Program-made: the position numbers and the translations under genes
The notes under the pieces: model-generated
Seen by the model: only the letters and a program-made list of their open reading frames with translations
Databases searched by the model: none
Told to the model about the DNA's origin: nothing
Origin: Piscicola geometra
Lineage: Eukaryota; Annelida; Clitellata; Hirudinida; Piscicolidae
Length of the DNA: 64,000 nt
Direction: 5' to 3'
NCBI GenBank assembly: GCA_943735955.1
Contig: OX030964.1
Coordinates: 7,510,997-7,574,996, forward strand
Shown: positions 1-47,925 of the stretch, piece after piece
Layout of the letters: each line of letters opens with the position of its first letter
Position numbering within the stretch: position 1 is the first letter of the stretch

Positions 1-554
1 TGAATACTTTAAGACACTTTTGGATTCATGCAGCAGAGGCATTGCGTTAATTTAAATCATGAGCCATGGTGTAAAGAACCAAAAACTAATATATTGTTTT
101 AAAGCATATAATCATTAAATATTTGAATGCAATTGGAAACACTCCTTTTTAGGGACATTCAGTGTCTTAAACTCTTTTTTGTATCATGCTACAAAGACAA
201 ACACATCAATGCAAATACATTTCAAAAGCCAAGTGTTAACTTTTTTTTATTCTAAAACTTTCTTCATAGAAGGTTATTGATCTGGAAATTTTTTTTGCAT
301 TACAATTATTTTGAGATTTTATTTAGATTTATAAATCAATTTTTAGATTTTATAATACTTTCTGTGGAGTTTAAACATTTAAAAATTCACAAATTAATTG
401 TAAAATTAAACTGAATAACACACAGAAAAAATCGGTGTTAGAAAAAGCAGAAAGGTCAAGAGGTGGTTGGTGGGATGTCTTGTTAGCTTGAGAAGTAACA
501 GTTCTAAGGCATTCCTTCCAGATTGAAATAGTTAGAGAAAAGCGTCAGGTGGGT
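1..554. other. AT-rich DNA, no gene seen
   Basis: Low-complexity AT-rich sequence with many A and T runs and no open frame of note. It lies 3' of the minus-strand exon that ends at 555, so its right part may be 3' untranslated sequence of that gene. Confidence 0.5.
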
Positions 555-836
555 TCAACTAACGGCATGTCTACGCTGAATCTGCAAGTTCAACAGACGC
601 ATCTCGTGCATTTTTCGGTCGACCACAATTTCCCTGGCGTCCCTCACCAGTCGCATCATCATCAGGTCATCCTGATCAGCCATTTCGTCGCCATCTTCAT
701 CGTCGTCATCACCATCATTGCCGATGAAGAGGCTATCGGTGCAATGGGCGCTCTTGCGGTTAAAGTAATCGGGATACGTCAAATCGGCTTTCTTACCTTT
801 CTCTTTAAACTTCCGCTGGTTACTAAATGACTTTTT
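555..836 (-). CDS. C-terminal exon of an unidentified acidic protein (partial gene)
   Basis: This is a block of near-balanced base composition in AT-rich flanks. Read on the minus strand it is open from a possible acceptor AG near 836-840 to a TGA at 555-557. The peptide has a basic start (NQRKFKEKGKKADL), a YPDYFNRKSAHC segment, a run of Asp and Glu, then a basic, probably helical tail containing VRDAREIVVDRKMHEMRLLN. The plus-strand frame through the same bases is less protein-like. I do not recognise the family. If it is a terminal exon, the rest of the gene lies to the right, in 840-1800 or overlapping the oppositely oriented SOAT gene; no upstream exon is evident. Exon status is inferred from composition and reading frame. 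Confidence 0.5.
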   Translation of the reverse strand, partial: KKSFSNQRKFKEKGKKADLTYPDYFNRKSAHCTDSLFIGNDGDDDDEDGDEMADQDDLMMMRLVRDAREIVVDRKMHEMRLLNLQIQRRHAVS

Positions 837-1800
837 TGTATTTTCAAGTGTAAAACTTTAATTTATTTTGAGTATAGGTTTATTTTACATATTTGAAAAA
901 TTAAATTATTAAAACTCAATGTGTTTCGCCATTTATAATAGATTATTGATTGATGTGGAATTGCAAAAAATATTCACTAACCAGCTTTTTATTATGAAAA
1001 GCCATATAAAAAAATATTTTGAACTTGAAAACACTACTGAAAATTATGAGTTTATTTACTGAAATTATTTAAACTCACAAAAGATTTTTTCTAAAAACTT
1101 GGAACTGGACTGAGAAATTTAAAAACTAACTAATAGCTCAATCTTTTCAACAAATTCAAAAGTAGAAAAATAAATTTCGAAAAAATGTTTTTACAATTTT
1201 AAAAAATTTAATTTATCATGAAACTTGTGTTTTTTGAGATAATTATTTTAATAGTTGCAAACCCTGTTCATTTTTAAAACAAAAGGTATTTAAACCACTT
1301 GACCTAAGATTGTTTTATGATTAACTTATTTATTATTAATTTTAGGAATGTTTCGAAAAAAGATCATTTCATCAATTTTACCAATTAATTAAAATTTAAC
1401 AAAATTTGAATTAAATTGAAAAAAATTAAGGATTTAAACCACATGACGGAACTTTAATAATTAATGTTTAATTACTCCATGAATCAAATTTGTGAACTAG
1501 TCCTAATGAACTTTGCTCTTTTCCAACCATAAATATTGTTATTATCTCTAGGGTGAATGCTGTTATTTTGTTTTAACTAACCTTTCCTTAAGATTATTTT
1601 ACCTCTATGTTTATCATTAAAACAAAGTAAGTAGTTAACTTTGTTAAACTTGATTATAACATTTTCTAAATTTTGCTATCATGTGATAAAATTAATTTTC
1701 ATACCCAAACAGATGTTCTCCAAACTTATTCATAAACTTTATTTTTTAATCTAACGAATTTATTATTATAAAATATAAATTTCCAAGGAATTTTCAAGAC
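837..1800. other. AT-rich intergenic DNA upstream of SOAT
   Basis: No convincing exon on either strand. It should hold the SOAT promoter and 5' UTR if the start at 1801 is right. A possible acceptor AG at 1797-1798, just before the ATG, leaves room for an upstream non-coding or coding exon. Confidence 0.4.
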
Positions 1801-7800
<6,000 letters not shown>

Positions 7801-7984
7801 ATTACATACGTTTCTAACAATGTTTTTCCAAGTATTCTAAATCACGATTTTTATTTAATCAAGTTTTTCATTTTTTTTGCAACTAATGAAGTTTAAAACA
7901 ATCTACACGAACTTTAATTTTTAATCATGTGAGAACTGTATTTAACTTAGTTAAAGCACGTACATATAGATTATAAACAATGCT

Positions 7985-8260
7985 TTGATGATTATGAGGG
8001 TGATGATGACGATGAGGATGATGGTGCTGATGACGATGAGGATGATGGTGCTGATGACGATGAGGATGTTGGTGATGATGACGATGAGAATGTTGGCGAT
8101 GATGACGATGAGAATGTTGGTGATGATGACGATGATGGTGATGATGACGATGAGGATGATGACGATGACGACAAGGGGGGATGATGAAGATGAGGATAAT
8201 GGGGATGATGGTGATAATCTTGAGAATAAGGATGGGGATCATGGCAATCATTAAGATTAT
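7985..8260. repeat. GAT-based degenerate tandem repeat
   Basis: Higher-order array of GATGACGATGAGGATGATGG-type units, decaying to the right, downstream of SOAT. Confidence 0.9.
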
Positions 8261-9063
8261 GATGGTGATCAAACTATTTTGAAGTTATTTTAAAGTTTAT
8301 TCCAGCATATTTATAAAATAATCAAAATCTATGCTATTATAATGGGAAAGAAATTTTTTGCAATACTTTTGCTTCTGTATTGAACACTCAGTTAAATCAT
8401 TTTCATAGCGTGTCATTTACAATGCCTTTTATCACTTTTGGTGCTTTCATTGATGCCTTTCTTTTAGTTTTTAATCCTCAACAACTTGAGCTTCATGCAT
8501 TTCAACATGTCAACTTACTTTTTTTTAAATTCATATTTACAGCTTCATCCACCACCCATCTTCTCGTCATTTAATTCTCAACAAAGCAACTCGTCAAACC
8601 ACGTACTCAAAACATTTCTCTTTCTTCCATCCACCTTCCATTTCATCATCATTTCAATAAAGTCAATTTCATCAACAAACTTTTTCTTTCTTACCAATCC
8701 ATCTTTCCTAGTCCATCAATCCTCCCAACTCCATTTCATCAGTGTTTTTCATCCAATTATCCTTTTTGATTCTTCACCCACCACTCCAAGGTCTTCCTCG
8801 ATGGAATATATGGGCAGACGCATCAGCGTACATCAGCCTACTCCGCTGATTATCCCTGATTAACTGGCTTGTTTGTCAATCTTCAGTGCCTTAACAGGCT
8901 GATTATGCAAAGTGTTATGGACAAGCGATGATAATGATGTGATAAATTATTTAAAGTATTTTTTCTTTTTTATAATACAAATTAGTAAGAGGTATATGAA
9001 AAATTTTCTTTACTTTTTTTAATGGTTATTAAAAAACGTATATACTTTTTTATAATTAAAAAT

Positions 9064-9064
9064 G

Positions 9065-9098
<34 letters not shown>
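9064..9098. repeat. (TA)n microsatellite
   Basis: Uninterrupted TA dinucleotides, about 14 to 16 copies. Confidence 0.9.
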
Positions 9099-9101
<3 letters not shown>

Positions 9102-11839
9102 CATATCTATATTTAATATGTTTTAGATTGTATTTTTGGATCCTACACTCTATATTGTACAACTCCTCAATCAATCATCGTCCTCTGAAACATCACGTTT
9201 CTAAGTTGCTCCAAAACCTCTTCTTACATGCGTTCAAGTTTCATGTTTTTATACAAATTGAATGTAAAAGCTCAATTTTTTGTCAATAAAAATGTTTTTT
9301 GGCAAAATAATTCAAAAAACAAATTGTTTGTTTTAAAAATTCTTTTTCCAATTTTATTTTTGGAAGATTTATGACAAAATAAAAGACTTGGAATACAAAT
9401 TAAACAATATTTTTTTAAACATTAAAAAAAAGTATTAAAACAAACTTCTGCAAGATTTTTCAAGTCTCTAATCTCTTAAGCTTTGTCATTTTTAGACATC
9501 TCATTTTTTATAAATGGTTTTTTAAATTCTTTAATTAGTTCATAAGTAGCTTGAGGTTGGTTGGATGGTGGGATGAAGGATAGATGGGTAGTGACTTTAT
9601 TTACAATAAAAAGTGGTCAATTTGAGATTTTAAAAAAGGTACTTTGTTAGACGGAATCATGATGGAAACGTGATAGGTGGTTTGGATATAATCGGAAAGA
9701 AGAGTGTTGGATGCATGCAAGAATGAAGGTTTCCATGACGTGAGCGCAGTCTTCACTTGCAATGTCCTTTGAGTGCTTCTCATTCATGGAGAGAAAATTT
9801 TAACTTTCAAACCACGTAGCCCATTTTAAAGAATTTTGTATCGTTCTTTAAATTAAAATTTTCGAACTAAAAAAATTATGTTTGAAATATTTACACATAT
9901 AAATATAAATGTAATGTAATTACAGTGTTTAAATGTTCAAATAATCGTAGAAACATATGTTAGAAATTCTCATATTTATATAATATAAATATATAAAAAA
10001 ATATTTTTCCAAAGGGTTTAAATCTCGTCGTAATCCACTTATAAAACTATGGTTCAATATATTTTTCCTAAATTATCTAAAAATCTTTGATTTTGTTAGC
10101 ACAAAAAAATATATTTCTTAAAACTTATTTAAAAAGCAAACTTTTTTACGACTTCAAACTAGTTTTTAGCTTATTGATAGATAAGAAGGTTTTCGAACTT
10201 AAAAGCAAAAATAAAAAAGAAAACTTGGCAAACTCTGGTTTTCAATAACATTTCCATCAGCTGCCTTCAAACAACCCGTCATCACTAGAGTTCATTTTTT
10301 TATAAAGTAATTTTCATTTTTTATTTTGCAGTAGTTGATCCACTTCAATCCTGGAATAAGTTTAAATTGATCTAAAGATGTGTTATACGACTCTGTTTCA
10401 AAAATGCGTTTTTAATTAAAACTAAAAGGGTGAAGAATTGGATCAAAATATAATTTTGAAATTAAGATGGGTTCATTTAAGTTTAAAATTTGAAACGCCT
10501 TTGGCACACGTTTATTGGACCAATAAATTAATTGAGTTTGTTCTTTCAAATGAATAACAAAAACGATATAGTTATAAATTAAAAAAAAAATTAAAGTTCT
10601 TATGTTTTAATCAAAGAAAGTTTATTCAAAATGGAAATTGAAGCGAGAAAGTGAAAAGAAAAGAACCAATTAGGGCTATCGACGAAAAGTAAAACGTTCT
10701 AAGGACTTTGGGACCAAATAAACCCCAAGACTCTTTTCAATCCATATTATCATAAATGAAATGCAATGAGAAACCCATGCAATTTATGACTTTGAGCACG
10801 TTCGTAGAAAGTATAAATTATAAAAAATTAAAAATAAATCCAAAAAAACATTTACAAATAGGCCAACCACTTCCGCAATATTAACTTACAAAATCAAACA
10901 TGAAATACTAACAGTTTGTACAACAAAACAGCACCAAAGATTCAACAGCATCATTTAAAAGCAAGCTTCAATAACTTAACTCTTCATGGCCAAATAGGTA
11001 GTTTTGGAAGAGGGGTAGAGCGATGTTTGAAGGCTTAAATCTTGACTAAAATCATTGATTAGTTTTTTGTGTTATTGCCTTTCTTTATTTACGTCCACAG
11101 TCGACGCACACACCTCCTCCATGTATGTATGCAAATGATATAATCTTAACAAATCTCTTTTTATGGAAGCCCTCAAAGCATTAGCATATATATTTATTTT
11201 TTCCAATGTATATATTGTTCGAAATATTGAAAAAAACTCAAAAAACAATGGTTTAATGGTACATTTGTTGGCTAAAAAGTTATAAATTAGAATTAAGTTA
11301 TTACTTGGTAAGATGTAATAGCAATACCGATGAGTTATGTATGTACAAAAATACATTACTCTTCTATTTTTTCTTTTCTGAAACATATTTGAATGTAATT
11401 TACGGCTAGCGTGTGTCGAAATTAATTTTACGAATGTTTTTGTCTTTCACGTTTAATGCCAGTTTTGAAACAATTGTTTGAAATATTTTTTTGGAAAAAG
11501 TGTAAAAGAAACTAAACTTGAAAAATTAAGTTTAAGAAGTTGCTTCAAATTATTTTTAGTGACTAAAGAAATATACGCATCCATGCACTCTCCTTCTCAC
11601 AAATTGTTCAGTGGAAGGACATATAAGTTTTAGCCGGCGCTTCATTGATTTTAAATGTGGACAATTTTGAGTTATTAAAAGTTTAAAAAACCTTGAAAAA
11701 GCTTTTAAACTTGAATTGCTTTCGAAATTAGAAAAATGCTCATGAAGCTTAAAAGGTTTTTTAAAGTGGAAATTTTGTCTTGGCAGTTGAAAATTTTGAA
11801 AGCATTTTTATAACATTTAAAACTATTATCTGCATGTCT

Positions 11840-11936
<97 letters not shown>
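11840..11936. repeat. (ATC)n microsatellite
   Basis: About 32 pure ATC copies. Long poly-Ile or poly-Met frames through it are repeat artefacts. Confidence 0.95.
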
Positions 11937-12701
11937 CCGTCACCAGCAAAATTACAGTCATCCTCATCCTCTTCTACGATGTTTTGTCGTTAAAAAGAAA
12001 GGAAGCTCGAAGGCAGTCTCATTGTTTTTGCTTCAAAATGATGAAATAATCAATTGAAATGTATTAAATAGAATGTTGAATTTCAGAAAATCACTGGAAA
12101 ATAACATTTATTAGTTGTTAACTTTTGAAAAAGTGAATATCTAAACGCGCTCAACAGCCAATGAAAGTTTAACTTTAAATATTAAAAATATCGAATGTTG
12201 AAACCATTTCGTTTGAAAGTAAAATTAAATTTTGAATACTTGTAACATAACAATAAAGTGGAGTTCTTTTGAGTGGCTATCAAATCTGTGAGATTAGGAT
12301 TTAAGCTAGAAATGAAGTATTTTTTTTATAAAGATAACGATTGAATAAAACCGACGCCAAACAAGAACAAAAGCACAATCAGAAGAATTCCTCATTTAAA
12401 AACTATTGGACGCAAATAATGAAACAAAAGTTTGAAGGAAAAGAGCATATCTATACGCAAGATCTCCTAAACAAAAAAAGCAATGAATAATCCTAAACTG
12501 GAACTTTAGCAAAAACATTTAATATAATGATGATTGATTAAATCGTCTGAAACTAAACATTAAATTAAATTTAGAGTGGATTCCAGTCTGTTTCAATAAC
12601 AAACATTTTTGTTATTAAAAAGTTTTTACCGCATGAAAACATTGATGTTTCAATCAGGTAAAAAGACGTCAGCATAAGGACAATAACAAACTGATCAAGT
12701 C

Positions 12702-41206
<28,505 letters not shown>

Positions 41207-43993
41207 TTTTTTCTATCTCAAGAAAAACATCTGGAAGCAAAAGCTAACAATAAAAAACCTAAATGTTGTGATTACACACCTAAACCCTTGAAAACGCCTT
41301 GTATCGAAAGAGTAAAGGAGCTTTAGTGGAGCGGTGTTCATCCTAGAGGATAAACTAATTGAGTTGGTCGTACTTGTCGTTCATGTGGATTTATGCATGG
41401 ATTAGGATCGTGTTTGTATATGTAATTCGAGTGTAAAATAATAATGCATAGGTTTTAAAAATTATCTTTAAAGTTTGACCGTTCTGCTTTGATTTAAAAA
41501 AATTCTTTTGTTTCATATATTTCGAATTTTGTTGAAAACAAATGCAATAATTAAACTTTTTAAATTTTATTTATATATTTATTCGCCATTATATTATGAG
41601 AAATTTGCCGTCATTTCAATATTTTGATATACTTTAATTTTTGTAGTACATTTATTTCACAACTAATAATATAATGTATTATTGTATCATTTTATTAATC
41701 CTTTTTTATTTACTATTATTATAATCAAATAATAAACTTTTCAACCATGGTCATCAATCAGTTATCAACTTTCTTATCAATTCCTGGAGTCTATCTTTCA
41801 TTTTATTGATAAGGTATCTTCCACTCAGCATCTAATAACTCTAAGAAAAGAATTAGTCGTTTAAAGAATGAAAACATTAGTAAAAGACTTTGATTTTTAG
41901 TTATGAATATTCACTCGCCAACTACAAAAAAAGTTTTAAAGTTTATTTCTATCCTTAAACTACAAAAGCAATGGTTAACTTTTTAAACAATAATCATTAA
42001 TACACGCCTTTCAAAGTAATTCTAAAAATATTTTTGTCTTATTCCATTTTCAACCCACTCACCTAAAAGTTATCACTCTTATCTAATCTATCCATCAACC
42101 AGCAAACCTCTCGCCTCCCTCCCATCAGTCCGCAATCTCCGACAACAATATATTGACAAAGAAGCATCTAAATGCTAATCGGTGTTACGAAATTTCGTTT
42201 GCAGCAGACGTTTATCCGACACAACTGGCGCTCGATCAATCAAATAGGGAAACTGTCTGCAAATTTATCTTCAATCATACTTTACAACCAATTTTTTAGC
42301 GCAAAAAAGCAATGATTGATTGCAGAGAAGCCCTAATGCTAGTGTATACATACAATATATTTTGTGGGTAAACATATATTTAGTTATATAGATTTCATTT
42401 TTAAAGTTGTCAATTATTTTTTTAACATAATTTTTTGTTTTCATTTAATAATATTGATTAACTCAAAATGAATTAATTTGTTTAATCTATTTTTGTTTGA
42501 GTGAAGTATGTCAATAAATTTCATTAATATGTGCATTGTTAAAAAAATAAATTTGAAAGTGTTATTTGGAAAAAGATAAATGTTTCGAGGCGTGGAAACA
42601 AAAGAACCCCATAACAAGACCAAGCTTCAAACGAAACCTCAGAGCCACCTATGGAACTTCATTAAAATATTGGATAATAAATTTTATGCTAGTATGAGTA
42701 AGAAAGAAAACTTAAAACCTCTTATTACCTTTTAAAATGTTTTTTTCTAATTTCTGATTATCATTATATATATATTTTTTTGATAATTTTGTTAGAATAA
42801 ATAATGGCCACTGGTAGCAGCAACCTTATCTTTTATGGGTGAAAAAATACAAAATCTATTTTAAGTTCATTGAAAACAATATTTCAATCATAATATTTGA
42901 TTTAATTAGTTTACAATCTTTTTTCATATAAAGAAGGACTCATTCAATCTAAATATGTTATCAAAAGTATATTTAAAATAAAAATAATTAAGATGAAATT
43001 TGATTAAATGTAATAAATTAATATAATCGATTTTTATAATGAAGATTGCGCTTTACCTCTCGTGATAAAAATAATCTTTTAAAATTATTTAGTAAATTAA
43101 ATCTAATAAAAAAGTTTTTTTTGTTTTTCTGAAGTGGAACGTGATTTTGCGAGTTTTGAGCGTGTAAGTTAAATCGATGCTTTGGTGATTTCAATTTCAT
43201 TTAATAATGAGAATAAGACCAGTATTATTATTTATTAATTTATCATTTCAGGTTTCAAATTAATTTACTTATTGAATTTAATCAGCCTTCCAATCTATTT
43301 TTATTTGTCTTAAATCAAAGTAACTACTGTATATCATAAAGTCTATACAGCCTATTCAGTGTATAGACATGTGTTCAAAAAATAAATTCTGATAAATATA
43401 TGGGAAAAATGTTTAATGCATTAAATATTTTTTTTTCAATTTAATTTTGCTTAGTTGTGCGTGACTATTGAACAGCTAGTTTTAACATGTAAGTACGATC
43501 GATGCTAACGATTAAAAAAATATATATAAATTTATTAATTATCTATTTTAGAGCTATTTAACGATTAAAAATGTGAATTGAAAATAATGGTATAATTCAA
43601 AAGTTTAATTAAATTAATCATATGATTAAAAACATTAATTGAACATTAAACGTGTTTTAATTTAAATGTGGCATTAGCTAATTTTAAATTAGTATAAAAT
43701 AGTAATTTCAATTATTTTTCCAATATCTAAAATTTTGTATTTAAAAAAATAAAATTAAATTAATTTTAAAAAGTTAGAGTAGAGAATGAAATTAATTTTT
43801 TAAATGCCAGTTGATCATTATTTACCAAATCTATCACGCTGCAAACATCACATCTACGCTTCGATTGCAAAAATGCTTGAAAATTCAGAATGATAAATAA
43901 CATCATCATCATAATAATCATCATCATCATTATCATCATCGTCATCATCATCATCATTATCATCGTCATCATCACCATCATCATAATCATCAC

Positions 43994-44065
<72 letters not shown>

Positions 44066-44339
44066 AATCATCATCATCATCATCATCATCATCAATAAGA
44101 TTGAATTATTTATTATTTCAATGAAAATTTGTCAATGAATATGTTTGTGTGAATAAACCTGTTATTAAAATTAAATTGTTTTAATTTAAAAAGAGTTTTT
44201 TTTAATGGCCAAAGTGAACAGATGGTTTTTGGAATATGATTCATTTCAATTTTTACTTATTTTCCATATTTACGAAATAAATAGAATATTGACGCATTAA
44301 ACATTACAAAAACGGCAAACATGCTAAACCACACGTTCA
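41207..44339. other. Intergenic DNA between the Ig gene and the CAL cluster
   Basis: AT-rich. Holds one ATC microsatellite (43898-44096) and otherwise nothing recognised. GC-richer patches at 42105-42240 and 42585-42660 have no clear frame or RNA structure. Confidence 0.5.
43898..44096. repeat. (ATC)n microsatellite
   Basis: Interrupted ATC repeat (ATA and GTC variants on the left, purer on the right), about 200 bp. Confidence 0.95.
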
Positions 44340-44597
44340 ATTCTCTATAAAATACCCTCGAAAAAGGCTTCAATATTCCTTCTTCTTCTTCTTCTTGGTA
44401 AGCCAATCTACTTCTATAGCTATAGCAATATAATTCTATAACTCTGTAGAAGTGGTCTTATACTCTTAGTCCTTCAACACAAGAATGAATAAGAATTTTA
44501 ATATTTTAAGTTACACGAGAGTACACTCATTCCTATATACCTTTGAATTATTAATTCAATTATTACTCACTTTTTCTAATTCAATTTTTTTCAGCTT
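44337..44597 (+). promoter_or_regulatory. CAL1 promoter, TATA box and 5' UTR intron
   Basis: TATAAAATA at 44346-44354 precedes a GGCTTCAATATTCC start-site-like region and a 5' UTR exon that ends TTCTTG at 44397. The same order (TATAAAA, CGAAAA, GCTTCAATAT, then TTG|GTAAGCC) occurs before CAL2 and CAL3, which supports its function. The UTR intron would run from GTAAGCC at 44398 to the TTTTCAG at 44594. Confidence 0.7.
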
Positions 44598-44618
44598 GAC
44601 AATAAATCCACTTGAGCT

Positions 44619-46219
44619 ATGAAGATGTTCCTCGCGGTCACTTTCGTCACATTCCTTTCCCTGTCCCTGCCTTCCCTGAGAGCTGAAAAAGTGGCAGCTG
44701 GAATACGTCAATATTTTTTTACTTTATAAATCTAGTAATTCAAAGATTCTTTAGTTTCAACCTAAATTATTTAATTTATATGCAACAAAGTGAGTTTTAA
44801 ATTTTATTTTTCAAATATAAAATTTTTAACTTTTTTAATGTTCTTCTCTTTAGCCTGGGCTTACGCCAGTGAATGCGCAGCTGGAAGCGAACAGTCTCCC
44901 ATCGATCTGACCGGTGCCAAGACGGAGGGCGCGCCTTCTGTCGTCTTCAAATGGGATAGGCAAGACTCGATGCCTCATGTTCACTTCAAAAAAACCGAAA
45001 AAACTGGTGAGTTATGAGTTTTAAAAAGTTTAATGAAATCCTTTAAAATCTCTGAGTTTTATTATTAATATTGAAACTATTTCAACAGTGGCGTTTGCAA
45101 GCAATGAATTCAAGGAGACAACAAGTGTTGATGGTAAAAGTTACACTCTTAGAGCATTGAACTTCCACGTTAGTCAGGCTGGCTCCAAAGGATCGGAACA
45201 CTCTGTAGGTGGAGTCTTCTATGATGGAGAGGTATGCTGTTGCTTTCATATGAAACGTTTATAAGTTCTAGGTTAAACGTAATTTGTTTAAGAATAATAA
45301 AATAGATTGTAGCAGCTTTAATTGCAAAAAAAACTTTATTCATTAGTTTTAGATTTGATAATTCTATCATTTCTTAAATCACAGATTGAGTTTTTCCATG
45401 TTGAAGGGGATCTCTCTATTGAAACAGCCTTAGCTGAGAAAAAATTCCTTATTGTGTCTGTCTTCATGGAGGTCAGTTAGGGGAAACTACATATGATTTT
45501 TAGAAATTTATCAAACAATACAATTGATTATCTCTAAAAATGAACAATTATTTGAAAAAAAAGTATCTTATCCTTTGTACAAAAGACTTGTTATTAATGA
45601 TTTAAATTTGATTTACTTTCAGACTGGTGCTACCGAGGAACTAGCAGAGTTGAAACAATTCAAAGGAACTCACGCGAAACTTATAAGTTTGAAAACATGC
45701 CATAATTTTGTTGAGACATATTCTATTGAAAATTTGCAATTTAAAACCTTAAATGAAATTTATTGCAGTATTTTATTTTTTTATTAAAAACTGCAAAGGG
45801 CTCAAATAGCATTCAACACTTCATTTCAATTCATCTTATAGCGGAGGGGCATCTGGAAATACAATTCGACGAAAACACACTCGATATGAATCATCTGAGG
45901 CCAGCCGACAGTGCCCATTTCATTTACGACGGAAGCTCCACTGCTTCTGCTTGCGAAGGGCCCGTCAAGAGAATTGTCTTCAAAACCCCAATTCAAGTCA
46001 CTGCTGAATTCGTGAGTCCTAAATTTTTATGTTTTTTAAAAATTGTAAATAAAAATTGCTTACTATCATTTTGGAGTTTAAATACAGCTTTTTTAAGTAT
46101 AACTTATAGAAGTAATGTTATAAATTTTAATATTTCAGCTAGGTAGCTTGAGGGGTGTGATGTCTTCTCAGGCCAGAGCCATCCAGGCGCATACTGGAGA
46201 TGTGTTCGAGTCGAGCTGA
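44619..46219 (+). CDS. CAL1: secreted alpha-carbonic-anhydrase-like protein, probably non-catalytic
   Basis: Seven exons: 44619-44706, 44854-45006, 45089-45231, 45385-45471, 45623-45686, 45842-46011, 46139-46219; 786 nt, 261 codons plus TGA, all GT-AG and in phase. A signal peptide (MKMFLAVTFVTFLSLSL) is followed by family landmarks: WAYASEC, GSEQSPIDL, GSEH, and FIYDGSSTASAC with the paired Cys of secreted carbonic anhydrases, then KRIVFKTPI. Of the three zinc-ligand histidines in the classic HFH...H pattern, the first is Asn105, the second is kept (His107), and the third position (IEFFHVEG) is Phe132. The Thr199-equivalent is Ala. It should therefore not hydrate CO2; a binding or structural role is inferred. 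It is the most diverged of the three paralogues here. An alternative in-frame start within intron 1 (about 44790) could give another hydrophobic leader, but the CAL2/CAL3 structure favours this one. Confidence 0.88.
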
Positions 46220-46377
46220 GAATGCTGGTCGAGACAAGCCAGAGATCTTTCCAGAAGACTCGGAACGCTTTTAATTATAACTTTACCTTTAAAACTTAAA
46301 ATATAAATACTCGAGATGTTGAGACGTTATTTCACAATTGACAAAACTCAGCGACATTCTTGGAAGTGATTTATTTC

Positions 46378-46383
46378 AATAAA
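46378..46383 (+). terminator. CAL1 polyadenylation signal
   Basis: AATAAA 160 bp after the stop in TTATTTCAATAAACTTTACT. A close copy of this context lies at 54867-54880, beyond the LINE in the CAL2 3' flank. Confidence 0.7.
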
Positions 46384-46606
46384 CTTTACTGCATTGAAAC
46401 ATTGTTTTTAGTCTTTTTATTCAGGATAAAAAGTTATACGATAAATCTCAATACAATAATACAATATTATAGAAATATACTCAAAAAATATTTTCGTTAA
46501 AAAAATAATTTTCGAATTCAAAAGGGTAAAAGCATGAACGGCGATCCTGGGGGGGGGGGTCTTGGGGTCTGGAGTCCAGAAAAACTCCTTGAAAAATCTT
46601 CCAAAA

Positions 46607-47633
46607 CAGTAATAACAGACTGCCCCACTAGATGGAACAGCACTTTTTTATGGTTGAAAGATTTCTAGAACTAAAAGATGATGTCAACTATGTTATGGAT
46701 TTTGCCAAAATCGACACATTATTAGCAAGTGAATGGAACAGATTGGTAAAAGTTCAACATTTTTTGAAACCATTCGCAACCCACACTGACAGTATTCAGA
46801 CCGATACATTGTCTTTATCACATGTCATACCGTCTGTTTTAGACCTAGACTGCCATTTAGAACAAATTAAATTTGTAGGAATTTCTAGTTTGATTGTTTC
46901 ATTGAGGAGTGCAATTCAACATTATTTTGAGTGCTTCTTAAATCCCTCTTCATTGAAACTCAATCCAGTAACAGCAGCTGCTACATTTGTGGGTCCAACT
47001 GTTGCAGAATTCATTCTGTTACCACAATATTCTAGTTTATTGCATGCTGCTGAAACTTACATTTGTTCACAGGTAATTTAGATATATTTTAAAAACAAGT
47101 TTTCAATTAAATTTTAAATCTTATTTAATGTTACATCACATCAAATTTATATTGCAATTAAACAATTTGAATCTTTTATTTTGCAGGCTTTTAGCGAAGC
47201 AAAGAACAATTGTTTTGATAATAGTTCACGACATAATGAAATAGAAGCTTCAGATGAATCATCAATTTCTTCAAAGAAATTTAAATTTTTATCTTCTAAA
47301 TTAAGTATTGACGATACAAGTTCTGGCAAAGAATGCAAATCAAGTATAATTGTGGAAATGGAAAAATATATTTCGGAGATGAAAATAAATTTTTCAAAAA
47401 TCAAAAATACTTGTGAAGCAAATGGGTTAAAATTCTGGAATGACAACATAACTTTCTACCCTATTCTTAGTCCAATTGCACAAGATCTTTTGGCAGCTCC
47501 AGCCTCCCAGGCATACGTTGAGAGAATTTTTTCTTTATGTGCTTATTTAACAAGTGGGAAAAGAAATAGATTACAGAAAAACCTACAAATGAAAGTTTTC
47601 TTGAGACTGAATACATTTTTATTTGACTGTTAA
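46607..47633 (+). pseudogene. hAT transposase remnant (C-terminal half)
   Basis: TDCPTRWNST is followed by a one-base frame change in a T6 run (about 46642), then ERFLELKDDVNYVM and sequence to 47072. A plausible 114-bp intron (GTAATT at 47073 to TTGCAG at 47186) joins it to a frame ending in the hAT dimerisation domain: LKFWNDNITFYPILSPIAQD, then SQAYVERIFS, then SGKRNRLQ. The N-terminal BED finger and catalytic domain start are missing, so this copy cannot transpose itself. Confidence 0.85.
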
Positions 47634-47734
47634 TTTTTTAAACTCATTTGTTGTTAATATACTGTTCTATTTTACTGTTTCATTTTATGATCTATTAATT
47701 TTTTTAGATATAAATAAATAGTGTTTAAAGTTTC

Positions 47735-47925
47735 AAATTAATATAATTTCAAAACTAAAATAAAAATAAAAACTATAATTATTTTCAAAACTGAAACGAA
47801 AATAAAAACTATAATTATTTTCAAAACGAAAACGAAAATAAAAACTATAATTATTTTCAAAACGAAAACGAAAATGAAAACTATAATTAATTCCAAAACG
47901 AAACTGAAATAAAAACTATAATTAT
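47735..47925. repeat. 36-bp minisatellite inside the hAT 3' region
   Basis: About five copies of a 36-bp A-rich unit containing AACTATAATTATTTTCAAAA and CGAAAACGAAAAT. Changes in the copies are mostly A to C or G. Confidence 0.85.

Larger units (their letters stand above)
7801..12701. other. Intergenic DNA between SOAT and the Ig-superfamily gene
   Basis: AT-rich with simple repeats, listed separately. Short open frames at 8380-8863, 9601-9783 and 11072-11386 show no recognisable motif or clear splice context. The GC-richer patch at 8800-8930 may be a relic of something but I cannot name it. Confidence 0.5.

Noticed and set aside
8380..8863. Two overlapping plus-strand frames downstream of SOAT
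   Set aside because: Ser/Phe/His-rich, typical of chance frames in T- and TCA-rich DNA; no motif, no splice logic.
44790..45017. Alternative CAL1 start inside intron 1 giving a different hydrophobic leader
   Set aside because: The exon 1 signal peptide at 44619 has the same structure, donor phase and Pro-Trp junction as CAL2 and CAL3; kept only as a possible alternative.
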